Shown here piece after piece: positions 51,845 to 61,290 of a stretch of DNA of 64,000 nt (positions are counted from its first letter, which is position 1; every line of letters starts with the position of its first letter). Where the stretch lies: assembly GCF_000252855.1 (NCBI RefSeq), contig NC_017045.1, positions 1 to 64,000 on the forward strand, in the 5' to 3' direction. A program made the translations under genes and the position numbers. Under the pieces are notes generated by a model, which saw nothing but the letters and a program-made list of their open reading frames with translations, ran no database searches and was not told the DNA's origin. The stretch comes from Riemerella anatipestifer ATCC 11845 = DSM 15868. GTDB taxonomy: Bacteria > Bacteroidota > Bacteroidia > Flavobacteriales > Weeksellaceae.

Positions 51845-53029
51845 TTACTTTTTAACAAAGTTGGAAATATCATTCTCACTTACAGGGTTTTCGCCTAATA
51901 TAATTAGCCTTTCCACGACATTTCTTAATTCACGAATGTTCCCCGTCCAATCATAATTTTGAAGAGCTTTTAGAGCTTCCTTACTAAATTCTTTTACAGG
52001 GCTACCATTCTCAGAAGCTATATTTTGTGCAAAATGTTCCACTAGTAGAGGTATATCTTCTTTTCTATCATTAAGAGCAGGAACTTGTATTTCTATTACC
52101 GAAAGTCGGTGGTATAAATCTTCTCTAAACCTTCCTTCTTCTATTTCTTTTTGTAGGTTTTTATTGGTTGCTGCTAGAACTCTTACATCTATTTTTATTT
52201 CTTTGTCACTTCCGACAGGAGATACTTTATGTTCTTGTAAGGCTCTGAGCACTTTGGCTTGTGCCACCAAGCTCATATCACCTATTTCGTCTAAAAATAT
52301 CGTCCCTCCATTAGCTTGTTCAAATTTACCAGACTTATCCTTAACAGCACCTGTAAAAGAACCTTTCATATGTCCAAACAATTCGCTTTCTATCAATTCC
52401 GAAGGTATGGCAGCACAGTTTACTTCTACCATAGGACCTTTGGAGCGTTCGCTTTGAGAATGTAAAGCGTGAGCCACTAGTTCCTTTCCAGCACCATTAG
52501 GTCCAGTAATGAGAACTCTAGCATCAGACGGAGCCACTTTGTCTATCATATTTTGGATTTTCTTAAGGGCTTCCGAGCTACCAATCATTTGGTATTTTTT
52601 ATTTACTTTTTTCTTAAGCTGAGTATTCTCCTTCTTTAAGATTTGGTTAGAAGTTTTGAGTTCCTTTCGCTCTAAAGTATTTCTCACACTCGTGATAAGT
52701 CTGTTGAGGTCTATAGGCTTCTCTATAAAGTCATAAGCACCTTGTTTAAGACATTGTACCGCTGTATTGATGTCTCCGTGGGCAGAAATCATCACAAAAG
52801 CAGTATCTGGTTTTATTTCCAATGCTTTTTGTAAAAGTTCTGTACCAGAGACTTTTGGCATTTTTATATCGGATATTACTAGAGAAAAATCATCTTTTTC
52901 TATTAGTTTATAAGCTTCTAGTCCATCATCAGCTACTAAAATTTCATAATCTTTAATTTCCTCAGAAAGAATATTTTTAAGCAAGCCTGAAATGGCTTTT
53001 TCGTCTTCTACAATTAATATTTTTTGCAT
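51845..53029 (-). CDS. Sigma-54-dependent response regulator lacking a DNA-binding domain
   Basis: 394 residues. Receiver domain (1-120) with ILIVEDEKA and phospho-acceptor Asp in LVISDIKMP. AAA+ sigma-54 domain (about 145-375): Walker A LITGPNGAGKELVAHAL, the sigma-54-contacting HMKGSFTGAV (usually GAFTGA), and Walker B GTIFLDEIGDM. It ends at NIRELRNVVERLIILGENPV plus 15 residues; the Fis-type HTH of NtrC is missing. Such regulators act from solution or through partners. Cognate kinase not in view. Confidence 0.9.
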   Translation of the reverse strand: MQKILIVEDEKAISGLLKNILSEEIKDYEILVADDGLEAYKLIEKDDFSLVISDIKMPKVSGTELLQKALEIKPDTAFVMISAHGDINTAVQCLKQGAYDFIEKPIDLNRLITSVRNTLERKELKTSNQILKKENTQLKKKVNKKYQMIGSSEALKKIQNMIDKVAPSDARVLITGPNGAGKELVAHALHSQSERSKGPMVEVNCAAIPSELIESELFGHMKGSFTGAVKDKSGKFEQANGGTIFLDEIGDMSLVAQAKVLRALQEHKVSPVGSDKEIKIDVRVLAATNKNLQKEIEEGRFREDLYHRLSVIEIQVPALNDRKEDIPLLVEHFAQNIASENGSPVKEFSKEALKALQNYDWTGNIRELRNVVERLIILGENPVSENDISNFVKK

Positions 53030-53033
53030 AGAA

Positions 53034-53041
53034 CAAAGATA
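53034..53041 (-). promoter_or_regulatory. -7 box of the regulator gene
   Basis: TATCTTTG on the - strand, 4 bases before the ATG, which would make a leaderless or nearly leaderless mRNA. Confidence 0.45.
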
Positions 53042-53065
53042 GTTATATTTAAATTAAATTCTAAA

Positions 53066-53722
53066 TTATTGATAGTTTCTCGCACCAAATATGGCAGACC
53101 CAACTCTAATAGAATTAGCTCCGCATTCTATGGCTAGAGGAAAATCACCACTCATACCCATAGATAGAGTATTTAATTGATGAGAATCTGAAAGATAATC
53201 ATATAGCTGTTTCAGAAAAGAAAATTCTCTTCTGATTTGGGTTTCATCATCGGTAAAAGTCGCCATTCCCATTAATCCTTGCAATTTGATATTAGGAAAT
53301 TCGCCTTGTTTTATTTTAACACATAACTCTTTTACTTCATTCACTTCTAGACCTGTTTTGGTATCTTCTTCTGCAATTTTTACTTGAAGTAAAATATTGA
53401 TGAGTCTCTTATGTTTTCCTGCTTGTTTATCTATTTCCTGTAATAGCTTTTCCGAATCCACACTTTGTATAGTGTGTATAAAAGGAGCAATATATTTAAC
53501 CTTATTGGTTTGTAGATGCCCTATAAGATGCCACTGTATATCACTTGGCAACTCAGTATGTTTGGCAACCAACTCCTGTACTTTGTTTTCTCCAAATACT
53601 TTATGTCCTAAATTGTAAACTTTTTGTATATCTTCAACTGGATAAGTTTTAGAAACGGCTACAAGATTTACAGTTTTAGGAATTTGTGATATGAGTTTAC
53701 TGTAATTAGCTTCTACTGACAT
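53066..53722 (-). CDS. YggS/PROSC-type PLP homeostasis protein
   Basis: 218 residues from ATG 53722; an in-frame ATG 30 bases upstream overlaps a -7 box and is not preferred. PLP Lys in NLVAVSKTYP; further signatures FGENKVQELVAK, WHLIGHLQTNKVK, and SMGMSGDFPLAIECG with GANSIRVGSAIFG at the end. Fold type III barrel that binds pyridoxal phosphate and keeps vitamin B6 and amino-acid pools in balance. Confidence 0.93.
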   Translation of the reverse strand: MSVEANYSKLISQIPKTVNLVAVSKTYPVEDIQKVYNLGHKVFGENKVQELVAKHTELPSDIQWHLIGHLQTNKVKYIAPFIHTIQSVDSEKLLQEIDKQAGKHKRLINILLQVKIAEEDTKTGLEVNEVKELCVKIKQGEFPNIKLQGLMGMATFTDDETQIRREFSFLKQLYDYLSDSHQLNTLSMGMSGDFPLAIECGANSIRVGSAIFGARNYQ

Positions 53723-53749
53723 AATAATAGTACTATAATAATCTTTGAG

Positions 53750-53757
53750 CAAAAATA
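53750..53757 (-). promoter_or_regulatory. -7 box of the yggS-like gene
   Basis: TATTTTTG on the - strand; predicted mRNA start near 53743 excludes the upstream ATG at 53752. Confidence 0.42.
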
Positions 53758-53782
53758 AAAAAAACCGCCATATGGCGGTTGC
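53758..53782 (-). terminator. Terminator of mscL
   Basis: AACCGCCATATGGCGGTT is a perfect 18-bp palindrome followed, on the - strand, by a long T-run. Confidence 0.85.
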
Positions 53783-53798
53783 AAAAATATTGTTGGAA

Positions 53799-54170
53799 TT
53801 ATTTTTTTAGTAAATCTCTTATTTCTGCTAAAAGCTCTTCTTGTGTAGGTCCTGCTGGAGCTTCTTCTACTTTTTCTTCTTTCTTCATTTTGTTAATACC
53901 TTTAATCATTACAAACAAAACAAAAGCTATACATAAGAAACTGATAACAGCAGAAAGGAAACTTCCATATTTAATGCCGTTCCAAGACAATTGAGCTATA
54001 TTTTCTGCTCCAAGTTTTTCTAACGCTGGACTAAGTAGTGCAGGGGTAACGACATCCTCCACGAAGGAGTTTACAATCTTCCCGAAAGCTCCTCCTATAA
54101 TTACACCGACTGCTAAGTCAATAACATTGCCTCTAAGAGCAAATTCTTTAAATTCTTTAATAAATCCCAT
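53799..54170 (-). CDS. mscL: Large-conductance mechanosensitive channel
   Basis: 123 residues, two membrane helices. First helix signature FALRGNVIDLAVGVIIGGAF with GKIVNSFVEDVV, second helix FLCIAFVLFVMIKG, and a charged C-terminal helix (LLAEIRDLLKK). Opens on osmotic downshock. Single-gene transcript with its own -7 box and terminator. Confidence 0.96.
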   Translation of the reverse strand: MGFIKEFKEFALRGNVIDLAVGVIIGGAFGKIVNSFVEDVVTPALLSPALEKLGAENIAQLSWNGIKYGSFLSAVISFLCIAFVLFVMIKGINKMKKEEKVEEAPAGPTQEELLAEIRDLLKK

Positions 54171-54193
54171 AATATTGTATTTTTATTTAATAC

Positions 54194-54201
54194 AAATATA
54201 T
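54194..54201 (-). promoter_or_regulatory. -7 box of mscL
   Basis: TATATTTG on the - strand, 23 bases before the mscL ATG; -33 not clear. Confidence 0.5.
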
Positions 54202-54310
54202 TAAAAAATGTTAATTATATCGTAAAATATGACGACGTAGTTATAGATACTTTTATTTTTATTTTTATTAAAGAGTGTAATATGTTAATAATTAGTTATA
54301 TAGATTACTA

Positions 54311-55162
54311 CTATTTACTGACTTTAAATCGCTTTGATATAAACATAATAGCTACTCCAGCTATCATAAATGGGATAGATAAAACTTGACCTGTGTTAAG
54401 TCCTGCAAACTGAATAAACTCGTCACCTTGTGGTTCTTTCCAAAATTCTACAGTAAATCTTATTGCCCACAATAGAGCCAAAAATAAACCGAATAACCAC
54501 CCTTGTTGATATTTCTTTTGGGTTTTAAAATATAAGAAAATGAGCAACATAAATAGACATAGGTAGCCAAAAGATTCGAATAATTGTGTAGGGTATCTAG
54601 GGACAATTGCACCGTATTCCATACTTTGTTGAGGGAATAATACGGCAAAAGAAGAGCCTTCTGGAGCTGGTTTTCCTATAATTTCTGAGTTGAAAAAGTT
54701 TCCTATCCTAATAAAAACACCAGCTAAGGCAATTACAATACCTAGCCTATCATATACCCAAAACGGATTTTTTTTGATGATTTTTAAACTGTAGTAGAGG
54801 GTGGTAAGTATGAGTGCAATGGCAGCTCCGTGACTTGCAAGTCCAGAAAAGCCTGTAAAGGCAAAGCTAGGCTGTGTACGAATAGGCAGAAAAACTGACC
54901 AAAAATCTTCCTTAAAAAGTTCAGGTTGATAAAAAATAACATGTCCTAACCTCGCTCCAAAGATGGTACCGACTAAAGTCCATGTGAATAGAGGTTCTAA
55001 ATATTTTTCATCTACACCGTCTATTTTGAAAAACTTTTTCATAATCAAAAAGCCTAAGCCGAATGCTAAAACAAACATTAGACTGTAATAGTGAATAGTA
55101 AAAAAATTGCCTAATTCTATCCCTTTAGATGGGTCCCATGTGGTGTATAAAAATTGTGTCAT
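54311..55162 (-). CDS. lgt: Prolipoprotein diacylglyceryl transferase
   Basis: 283 residues, about seven membrane segments. Lgt landmarks: FTIHYYSLMF near the start (conserved His/Tyr), GARLGHVIFYQPE, FIRIGNFFNSEIIGKP with the conserved Arg-x-Gly-Asn-Phe signature, and PTQLFESFGY. It attaches diacylglycerol to the lipobox Cys of prolipoproteins, which include the many lipoproteins of the cassette array. Confidence 0.95.
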   Translation of the reverse strand: MTQFLYTTWDPSKGIELGNFFTIHYYSLMFVLAFGLGFLIMKKFFKIDGVDEKYLEPLFTWTLVGTIFGARLGHVIFYQPELFKEDFWSVFLPIRTQPSFAFTGFSGLASHGAAIALILTTLYYSLKIIKKNPFWVYDRLGIVIALAGVFIRIGNFFNSEIIGKPAPEGSSFAVLFPQQSMEYGAIVPRYPTQLFESFGYLCLFMLLIFLYFKTQKKYQQGWLFGLFLALLWAIRFTVEFWKEPQGDEFIQFAGLNTGQVLSIPFMIAGVAIMFISKRFKVSK

Positions 55163-55169
55163 TATGCTT

Positions 55170-55424
55170 TTAGTTTATTTTGTGTTTCTTTTCAGGTACA
55201 GGGTCATAGCCACTTCCTCCCCATGGGTGGCATCGTCCAATTCTTTTTATGCCTAGCCAAAATCCACTTAAAAATCCGTGTTTTCTCAAGGCTTGTAGCA
55301 TATAATGTGAACAGGTGGGCTGATAACGGCAATTATTTCCCAGCCAAGGAGAAATGGCACTTTGGTAAAACTTGATGAGAATTACCAAAGGGAAAATCAA
55401 TATGTTATTAAAATTTACTTTCAA
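55170..55424 (-). CDS. yidD: Membrane protein insertion efficiency factor YidD
   Basis: 84 residues. The YidD pattern is clear: [35 protein letters not shown] and [20 protein letters not shown]. Ends 7 bases before lgt, so the two form one transcript. Confidence 0.95.
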   Translation of the reverse strand: MKVNFNNILIFPLVILIKFYQSAISPWLGNNCRYQPTCSHYMLQALRKHGFLSGFWLGIKRIGRCHPWGGSGYDPVPEKKHKIN

Positions 55425-55431
55425 AACATTG

Positions 55432-55470
55432 CAAAAATAGACTAAAAAAATGAAAATTAGTTTAATTTTG
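55432..55470. promoter_or_regulatory. Divergent promoters of yidD-lgt and rarA
   Basis: On the - strand TATTTTTG (55432-55439) lies 8 bases before the yidD ATG. On the + strand TAATTTTG (55463-55470) lies about 33 bases before the rarA start. No good -33 boxes. Confidence 0.4.
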
Positions 55471-55503
55471 TTTCTAGTTTAAATAATTTTAATATCTCAT
55501 ACT

Positions 55504-56781
55504 TTGAATTCAAATATCCCTTTAGCAGAGAAATTACGCCCTAAAACCTTAGATGAAATGCTTGGGCAAGAACATCTTACAGGTAAAGACGGAACGATAA
55601 GAAAAATGTTGGATACTGACCGACTTAATTCTCTGATTTTATGGGGACCTCCAGGAACGGGTAAAACTACCTTAGCAGAAATTCTTTCGGAGCAATCGGG
55701 ACGAAAATTTTTTAAACTTTCTGCGGTTTCTAGTGGGGTAAAAGAGGTAAGAGAAGTGATAGATGATGCCAAAAAGCAACATTTGTTTTCTGGTAAATCT
55801 CCTATTTTGTTTATAGATGAAATTCATAGATTTAACAAATCACAACAGGATTCTTTGCTTCACGCTGTGGAAAAAGGCTGGGTGATTCTGATAGGAGCAA
55901 CTACCGAAAATCCTAGTTTTGAGGTCGTTTCGGCATTATTGTCTCGTTCTCAAGTTTATATTTTGAAACCATTGAGTTACGAAAAATTGGAAGAACTGGC
56001 TACTATTGCGGTCGCTCGTTTTAATCAAGATGAAAATACAGATTTTACTATTGAAAACAATCAAGGGTTTATACAATATTCGGGAGGCGATGCTAGAAAG
56101 CTCATTAACTCAGTAGAGTGGGTGCTTAATCAGTATAAAGGCTCTGGGCAAAACCAGTTATCTAGTGAGACTATTCTGAAAGTTTTACAAGAAACTATAC
56201 CTGTTTATGATAAAAATGGAGAGCAGCATTATGATGTAATTTCAGCTTTTATAAAATCCATTAGAGGGAGCGATGTTAATGCTGCTTTGTATTGGTTAGG
56301 GAGAATGCTCGTGGGGGGCGAAGATATTAAGTTTATTGCAAGGCGACTTTTGATATTGGCGGCAGAAGATATAGGCTTGGCTAATCCTAACGCTCTTACA
56401 ATGGCTAACAGTTGTTTTCAGTCGGTTAATGTTATAGGTTATCCAGAATCTCGTATTATCCTTAGCGAATGTGTGATTTATTTAGCGGCCTCACCTAAGA
56501 GTAATTCAGCGTATCAAGCTATCAATGAGGCGTTGGCGTTGGCGAAAAAAACAGCTCATTTGCCTGTGCCGTTGCACCTAAGAAATGCACCTACAAAACT
56601 GATGAAAGAAATGGACTATGGTAAAGATTACCGCTACGCTCACGCCTACGAGGGAAGTTTTGTATCACAAGAATTTTTTCCTGAAGAATTATCTGGAGTT
56701 TCTTTTTATCGTTCAGGAGATAATGCCACCGAAAGAAAAATAAAAGAACAAATTTCTAAAAAGTGGGGCGATAAATACTAG
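55504..56781 (+). CDS. rarA: Replication-associated recombination protein A (AAA+ ATPase)
   Basis: 425 residues, TTG start. PLAEKLRPKTLDEMLGQEHL, Walker A WGPPGTGKTTLAE, Walker B ILFIDEIHRFNKSQQD and sensor ATTENPSFEV, followed by the MgsA/WHIP-type C-terminal helicase-loader-like part (RLLILAAEDIGLANPNAL). Acts at stalled replication forks. The only + strand gene in this block; its last 4 bases overlap the end of the convergent sua5. Confidence 0.95.
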   Translation: MNSNIPLAEKLRPKTLDEMLGQEHLTGKDGTIRKMLDTDRLNSLILWGPPGTGKTTLAEILSEQSGRKFFKLSAVSSGVKEVREVIDDAKKQHLFSGKSPILFIDEIHRFNKSQQDSLLHAVEKGWVILIGATTENPSFEVVSALLSRSQVYILKPLSYEKLEELATIAVARFNQDENTDFTIENNQGFIQYSGGDARKLINSVEWVLNQYKGSGQNQLSSETILKVLQETIPVYDKNGEQHYDVISAFIKSIRGSDVNAALYWLGRMLVGGEDIKFIARRLLILAAEDIGLANPNALTMANSCFQSVNVIGYPESRIILSECVIYLAASPKSNSAYQAINEALALAKKTAHLPVPLHLRNAPTKLMKEMDYGKDYRYAHAYEGSFVSQEFFPEELSGVSFYRSGDNATERKIKEQISKKWGDKY

Positions 56782-57389
56782 AGTTCTCCCTTACCTTGTC
56801 TAATGATTTCTGCAACACCAGAAGTTAAATCTACAATGGTAGAAGCCACATTATCACCATAGCCTGAATCAATGACAATATCCACCAAGTGGTCATACTT
56901 TTCAGCGATAAGTTCTGGATCTGTGGAATATTCTATAATTTCATCGTCGTCTTTTATAGAAGTTGAAGCGATAGGACGGCCTAATTTTTCTACAATAAGT
57001 TGCGGAATAGGGTGGTCTGGCACTCTAATACCTACGGTTTTATGACCTTTATAAGCAAGAGGTAAATTCTTATTAGCTTCTAGAATAAAGGTAAACGCTC
57101 CAGGAATATGACTTTTTAATAATCTAAAAACAGAATTGTCAATAGGTTTAGTGAAAGATGAAAGATGACTTAAATCGTTACAAATAATAGAAAAGTGAGC
57201 TTTCTCTAGTTTTATTTTCTTTAGAGCAGCGAGTTTCTCCATTGCTTTGATGTTATTGATATCGCACCCCAAGGCGTAAACCGTGTCGGACGGATAGATG
57301 ATAAGCCCTCCGTTGTCTAAGGTTTTAATGACCTCTTTTATAAGGTTTTCTTGAGGGTTTTGGGAGTAGATTTTAATGACCTTCGCCAT
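56778..57389 (-). CDS. Threonylcarbamoyl-AMP synthase family protein (Sua5/YciO/YrdC)
   Basis: 203 residues. YrdC fold: GGLIIYPSDTVYALGCDIN near residue 28, KLEKAHFSIICNDL, KTVGIRVPDHPI, and RPIASTSIKDDDE. With the K-x-K pattern near residue 60 it could be the YciO branch rather than the TsaC/Sua5 enzyme that makes the t6A precursor. tsaE of the same pathway lies at the window edge. It overlaps plsC by 17 bases. Confidence 0.88.
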   Translation of the reverse strand: MAKVIKIYSQNPQENLIKEVIKTLDNGGLIIYPSDTVYALGCDINNIKAMEKLAALKKIKLEKAHFSIICNDLSHLSSFTKPIDNSVFRLLKSHIPGAFTFILEANKNLPLAYKGHKTVGIRVPDHPIPQLIVEKLGRPIASTSIKDDDEIIEYSTDPELIAEKYDHLVDIVIDSGYGDNVASTIVDLTSGVAEIIRQGKGEL

Positions 57390-58179
57390 GGTTGTCTTCT
57401 TTTTTTCGTTTTAGTTCCTCGTCGTATTCGTGGAGAATATTATGCTCTGGAGTTTGCTCTATGGCTTCCATTATTTTTTGTAAAATCTCTTGTGCAGACT
57501 CGTTTTCATAATCAATGTCAAGAGCAGGTTTAAATTCCATAGTTGGTTCTACGCCTGTTACTTTAATTTTAAGTCCTTTTTTGTCAAAAGCCCTTCTAAA
57601 TCCATTGATTTTGATAGGTATCACGATAGGACGTTGCTGTTTTACTAGCTTAGCGGTTCCTTTTCTTCCCTGTGCAAATGCCGAAGTCGTCCCTTGTGGA
57701 AAGGTAATTACCCAGCCGTTATCTAAGGCTTTAATGATGTTTTCCACCTCGCTCATATCCACCATACGGTTAACATTTTTGCCTTCGGCACGCCAAGTTC
57801 TTTTTACTGTTACGGCACCTGCTAGTTTGAAAATTCGGGCAAGGATACCTTTGTTCATTGTTTCTTCTGCGGCCACATAGTAGAAATCTACTTTAGGATT
57901 AAGTAGGTAAACAGGATTTTTTATCGTATTATGATAACCATTATTTACGGCACAAAATGCGTGATACATAGCCGCCACATCAGCAAAATAGGTCTGATGG
58001 TTAGATACAAACAAAACATTACTTTCAGGTAAATCTACCAAATGTTCAGTACCTGATATTTTAAGTTTATTAAATCCGTTGAACCTTCTGTAAGATATTA
58101 TCCCTAAAATGAAAATAATAAATCTCTTAAGAAAGTATAAATTTCCGAATGAATCGGTAAATATTGTTTTTTTTGCCAT
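57373..58179 (-). CDS. Lysophospholipid acyltransferase family protein (PlsC-like)
   Basis: 268 residues. Acyltransferase box FVSNHQTYFADV (the usual NHx4D catalytic motif with one more spacer residue), and FPQGTTSAFAQGRKG where FPEGTR is expected. So both motifs are variants, though in the right places. Would acylate lysophosphatidate in membrane lipid synthesis. Start codon after the nudix gene by 28 bases. Confidence 0.87.
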   Translation of the reverse strand: MAKKTIFTDSFGNLYFLKRFIIFILGIISYRRFNGFNKLKISGTEHLVDLPESNVLFVSNHQTYFADVAAMYHAFCAVNNGYHNTIKNPVYLLNPKVDFYYVAAEETMNKGILARIFKLAGAVTVKRTWRAEGKNVNRMVDMSEVENIIKALDNGWVITFPQGTTSAFAQGRKGTAKLVKQQRPIVIPIKINGFRRAFDKKGLKIKVTGVEPTMEFKPALDIDYENESAQEILQKIMEAIEQTPEHNILHEYDEELKRKKEDNHGEGH

Positions 58180-58207
58180 CGGTTACGCCTCTGTTTAGCG
58201 TGCAAAT

Positions 58208-58828
58208 TTACATATTTTTTAACAACTGACTAAACTCGTACAAAATCATAGAAGTAGCACCCCATATATTGTGGTTTTTGTATGGTATAACGGGGACTTC
58301 TATATTTTTGTTAAGTGGGGTTTTGATGGGTGTTTTAGGAAGGTCTAAAAGTAAGGATAGAGGTAGTTCTATCAACTCTTGGGCTTCTGACTCTTGTAAG
58401 GTAAATTTCGGATTTTTTTTGGTGTATGAAACATAAGTATGAACATAAAAATTACTAGGTGGAATATACAATGGGCTTAAACTTCGTATCAATCTCAAGT
58501 AAGGGCGAATAATGCCTAGTTCCTCTGTAGTTTCACGCAGAGCGGTGTGGGCAAATGTTTCATCAGAAACTTCTTTTTTTCCACCAGGTAAAGAGATTTG
58601 TCCACTATGTTTGTCATTAACATTGGCTGTTCTCACCATAAGTGGGATATGCCATTGGTTACCTTTAAGGTAAAGTAAAATATTAACAGCAGCTAACTTT
58701 GGTTTTTTAGCGAGTATTTCATCATAAGAGTAGACAGGTCTTTGGGGAGGAGCGTAGACTTTATGAGCATTCTCTCCTTCCAAAGGAGCGATTTTAATTC
58801 GTTTAATTAAATCTCTACCAAGTTTCAT
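58208..58828 (-). CDS. NUDIX hydrolase, coenzyme A pyrophosphatase-like
   Basis: 206 residues. Nudix box near residues 100-122: GGKKEVSDETFAHTALRETT followed by EELGI. The preceding SGQISLPGG matches CoA-pyrophosphatase-type NUDIX (the UPF0035 pattern). Hydrolyses nucleoside diphosphates linked to another group. Starts 3 bases after trkA. Confidence 0.9.
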   Translation of the reverse strand: MKLGRDLIKRIKIAPLEGENAHKVYAPPQRPVYSYDEILAKKPKLAAVNILLYLKGNQWHIPLMVRTANVNDKHSGQISLPGGKKEVSDETFAHTALRETTEELGIIRPYLRLIRSLSPLYIPPSNFYVHTYVSYTKKNPKFTLQESEAQELIELPLSLLLDLPKTPIKTPLNKNIEVPVIPYKNHNIWGATSMILYEFSQLLKNM

Positions 58829-58831
58829 TTT

Positions 58832-59524
58832 TTAATCCATTTTTTGTTTTAAAAAACCTTTTAAATCTTTGTTAGAACCATAAATTACTAGTATATCATT
58901 AGTTTCTAGTAGAGTATCTGTAGCTGCCACACCTAGTACTTTGTTTTCTGTTTTGGTTTTGCCTAAAAGACTTTTAACTTCTACTTTCCTTATAATGGTA
59001 AGAACGGCTAAGTTGTATTTTTTGCGGAAATCTATCTCACGAATAGTCTTCCCAATATATTCTTCTGGTACTTTAGCTTCTATAATGCTATATTCTTGGT
59101 TTAGTTCAAAAGAATCTACAACATTGCTTAGACATAGTTTTTTTGCCCATCTTTCGGCTGTTTCTTCTTCTGGGTGTACTATTTCATCAACGCCAATGGC
59201 TTGTAATACTTTTTCGTGAAGAGGATTGATGGCACGGCTTATGAGCCGTTTTACTTGTAAGTTTTTAAGGAGAGCAGTGGTCATTACATTAGCACCTTGG
59301 TCTTCGCCAATAGCAACCACGAAAATATCAGTTTCTTTGATGGGAAGCCCCGAAACAGTAAATTCATCGGTAGAATCCATACAGATGGTATGCGATATTT
59401 TTTCTTTATAGGCATCTACTTTGGCGGCACTATTATCTATCCCGATAACTTCGTTGCCTTGAACCGTTAGTTTTTGAGCTAAAGAAGCTCCAAAGTTTCC
59501 TAATCCTACTATAATATATTTCAT
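58832..59524 (-). CDS. Potassium uptake regulatory subunit (KtrA/TrkA type)
   Basis: 230 residues. N-terminal RCK Rossmann domain KYIIVGLGNFGASLAQKL with Asp binding NAD(H) or ATP (GIDNSAAKV), and a C-terminal RCK_C domain (YIGKTIREIDFRKKYNLAVL). The soluble gate of the K+ channel encoded just upstream (7-base gap). Confidence 0.93.
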   Translation of the reverse strand: MKYIIVGLGNFGASLAQKLTVQGNEVIGIDNSAAKVDAYKEKISHTICMDSTDEFTVSGLPIKETDIFVVAIGEDQGANVMTTALLKNLQVKRLISRAINPLHEKVLQAIGVDEIVHPEEETAERWAKKLCLSNVVDSFELNQEYSIIEAKVPEEYIGKTIREIDFRKKYNLAVLTIIRKVEVKSLLGKTKTENKVLGVAATDTLLETNDILVIYGSNKDLKGFLKQKMD

Positions 59525-59531
59525 TTTGTTT

Positions 59532-61280
59532 TTAATTTATGGTTATTTCTTCTTTTGGATAGCTATAATTTTTATACTTAGATTTTTTAACGATAGCAAT
59601 GGCTAAAGATAACATACTGATACGCCCTACAAACATAATGCCTATGAGTACCATTTTAGAGGCTTCGCTGAGAGAGGCGGTAATACCTAGGCTTAGCCCT
59701 ACGGTACTATAAGCAGAGAAACATTCAAAAGAAATATCTAGAAGGTTTTTGTCTGGGTCAAAAAAAGTAATGAGCATAATGCCTAATCCTATCGCCATAA
59801 GAGATAAAGTCATAATAGCAAAAGCTCTTCGTATAGAAATATCTGCGATTTCTCTTCGGAAAATTTCTACTTTAGATTTACCTTTGGCAAGGCTTAATAC
59901 ATTAAGGAATGCTATGGCAAAAGTATTCGTTTTAATACCACCACCAGTAGATTGTGGTGAAGCTCCTACCCACATGAGTAAAAAGACAATCATAATGGTA
60001 GGGAAGGACATAGAGGCATTGTTAATGGTGTTAAACCCTGCCGTTCTAGGTGTAGTAGCACCAAATAAAGCGGTTACGAATTTCCCAAAACCTTCATGTT
60101 CTGCTAAAGTGTTGTGATATTCTAAAATGTAAAAAATAATAGTACCAACTATTGTGAGAGATACGGTAGTTACCAAAGTGATGCGGCTATCCAAGGTTAA
60201 TACCCAAGGTCTGTACCTTCTTTTTTGTTCGGAGAATGGACTTATATGGGCGATTTTATATTTAATATAGTTGATGATATTTACTACGATAGGGAAGCCT
60301 AAACCTCCGAAAACAAAAGTGAAAATAACAACTAAATGTAAGTAATAATTGTATTTGTAAGCACTATCATAAAGATTAGCATCTAGCGTAGAAAACCCTG
60401 CATTACAAAAGGCAGATACGGAATGAAAAATAGAAAAAAAGATGTGCTGAAATTCCGAAGTGAACAAGGTGGAGCTTACACTCGTATATATCAAAATTCC
60501 AGAGAAGAGTTCTATCCCAAAAGTAATGAGAATAATGTTTTTTAGGGTAGAGAATACATCGCCGAGTTTTTTTGAACTCGTCATATCGCTTAGAGCCAAT
60601 TGGTTTTCGTAAGAGGTGCCGCCTTTGAAAAAGTAACTGAAATAACTTGCAAAAGTTAAAATCCCTAAACCTCCAATCTGAATTAAAATAATAATGATAA
60701 GTTTACCAAAAGTTGTAAAATCACTACCCGTATTCAGTACCGATAAGCCCGTAACACAAACCGCACTAGTAGAGGTAAACAAAGCATCTAAAAACGAAAT
60801 CCCGTGTGTGGTAGCTTTGGGGAGCGTGAGCAGAAAAGCTCCCATTAGTATAATCACAATAAAACTACTGATGAATAATTGGGCTGGATTGAGTATCGTC
60901 CTTTTAAAATTGATTTTCAAATCCGAAAACTCTCTTATAAAAGTAAATACCACTGCCATAATAACCCAATATCTACTTTCAAAAAAACGGTCTAGGCTAC
61001 CGTACAATGGGCTTAAAAAATGAAAGTAGAAAATAACCACCGTAAATATTACCGTAGCTAAATCAAAAATGAAAGCTTTCCGATTAACAGAAGTTCTTTT
61101 CTCATAATATCTGGCAGCAGTGGAAATGAGTCCTATGGCAATAGCGAAGTGGTAGTAGCCATCAAACATCATTCTAGAATCTTTAGATTGGTTAAAACCA
61201 AAATCGCCAAAGAAAGCAACAATCCCTAGGGTGCTGATGATAAAGGAAAATATATAGAGAAGTTTAAAGTTAATAATCAT
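59532..61280 (-). CDS. Potassium transporter membrane subunit (KtrB/TrkH type)
   Basis: 582 residues. Superfamily of K+ transporters with four pore loops: TSTSAVCVTGLSVL, HSVSAFCNAGFSTL, TPRTAGFNTI and FSAYSTVGLSLG, the Gly of each forming the selectivity filter. The N-terminal 130 residues add three to four extra membrane segments. Operon partner of the KtrA-like gene. Confidence 0.93.
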   Translation of the reverse strand: MIINFKLLYIFSFIISTLGIVAFFGDFGFNQSKDSRMMFDGYYHFAIAIGLISTAARYYEKRTSVNRKAFIFDLATVIFTVVIFYFHFLSPLYGSLDRFFESRYWVIMAVVFTFIREFSDLKINFKRTILNPAQLFISSFIVIILMGAFLLTLPKATTHGISFLDALFTSTSAVCVTGLSVLNTGSDFTTFGKLIIIILIQIGGLGILTFASYFSYFFKGGTSYENQLALSDMTSSKKLGDVFSTLKNIILITFGIELFSGILIYTSVSSTLFTSEFQHIFFSIFHSVSAFCNAGFSTLDANLYDSAYKYNYYLHLVVIFTFVFGGLGFPIVVNIINYIKYKIAHISPFSEQKRRYRPWVLTLDSRITLVTTVSLTIVGTIIFYILEYHNTLAEHEGFGKFVTALFGATTPRTAGFNTINNASMSFPTIMIVFLLMWVGASPQSTGGGIKTNTFAIAFLNVLSLAKGKSKVEIFRREIADISIRRAFAIMTLSLMAIGLGIMLITFFDPDKNLLDISFECFSAYSTVGLSLGITASLSEASKMVLIGIMFVGRISMLSLAIAIVKKSKYKNYSYPKEEITIN

Positions 61281-61290
61281 TATTAAAAAT

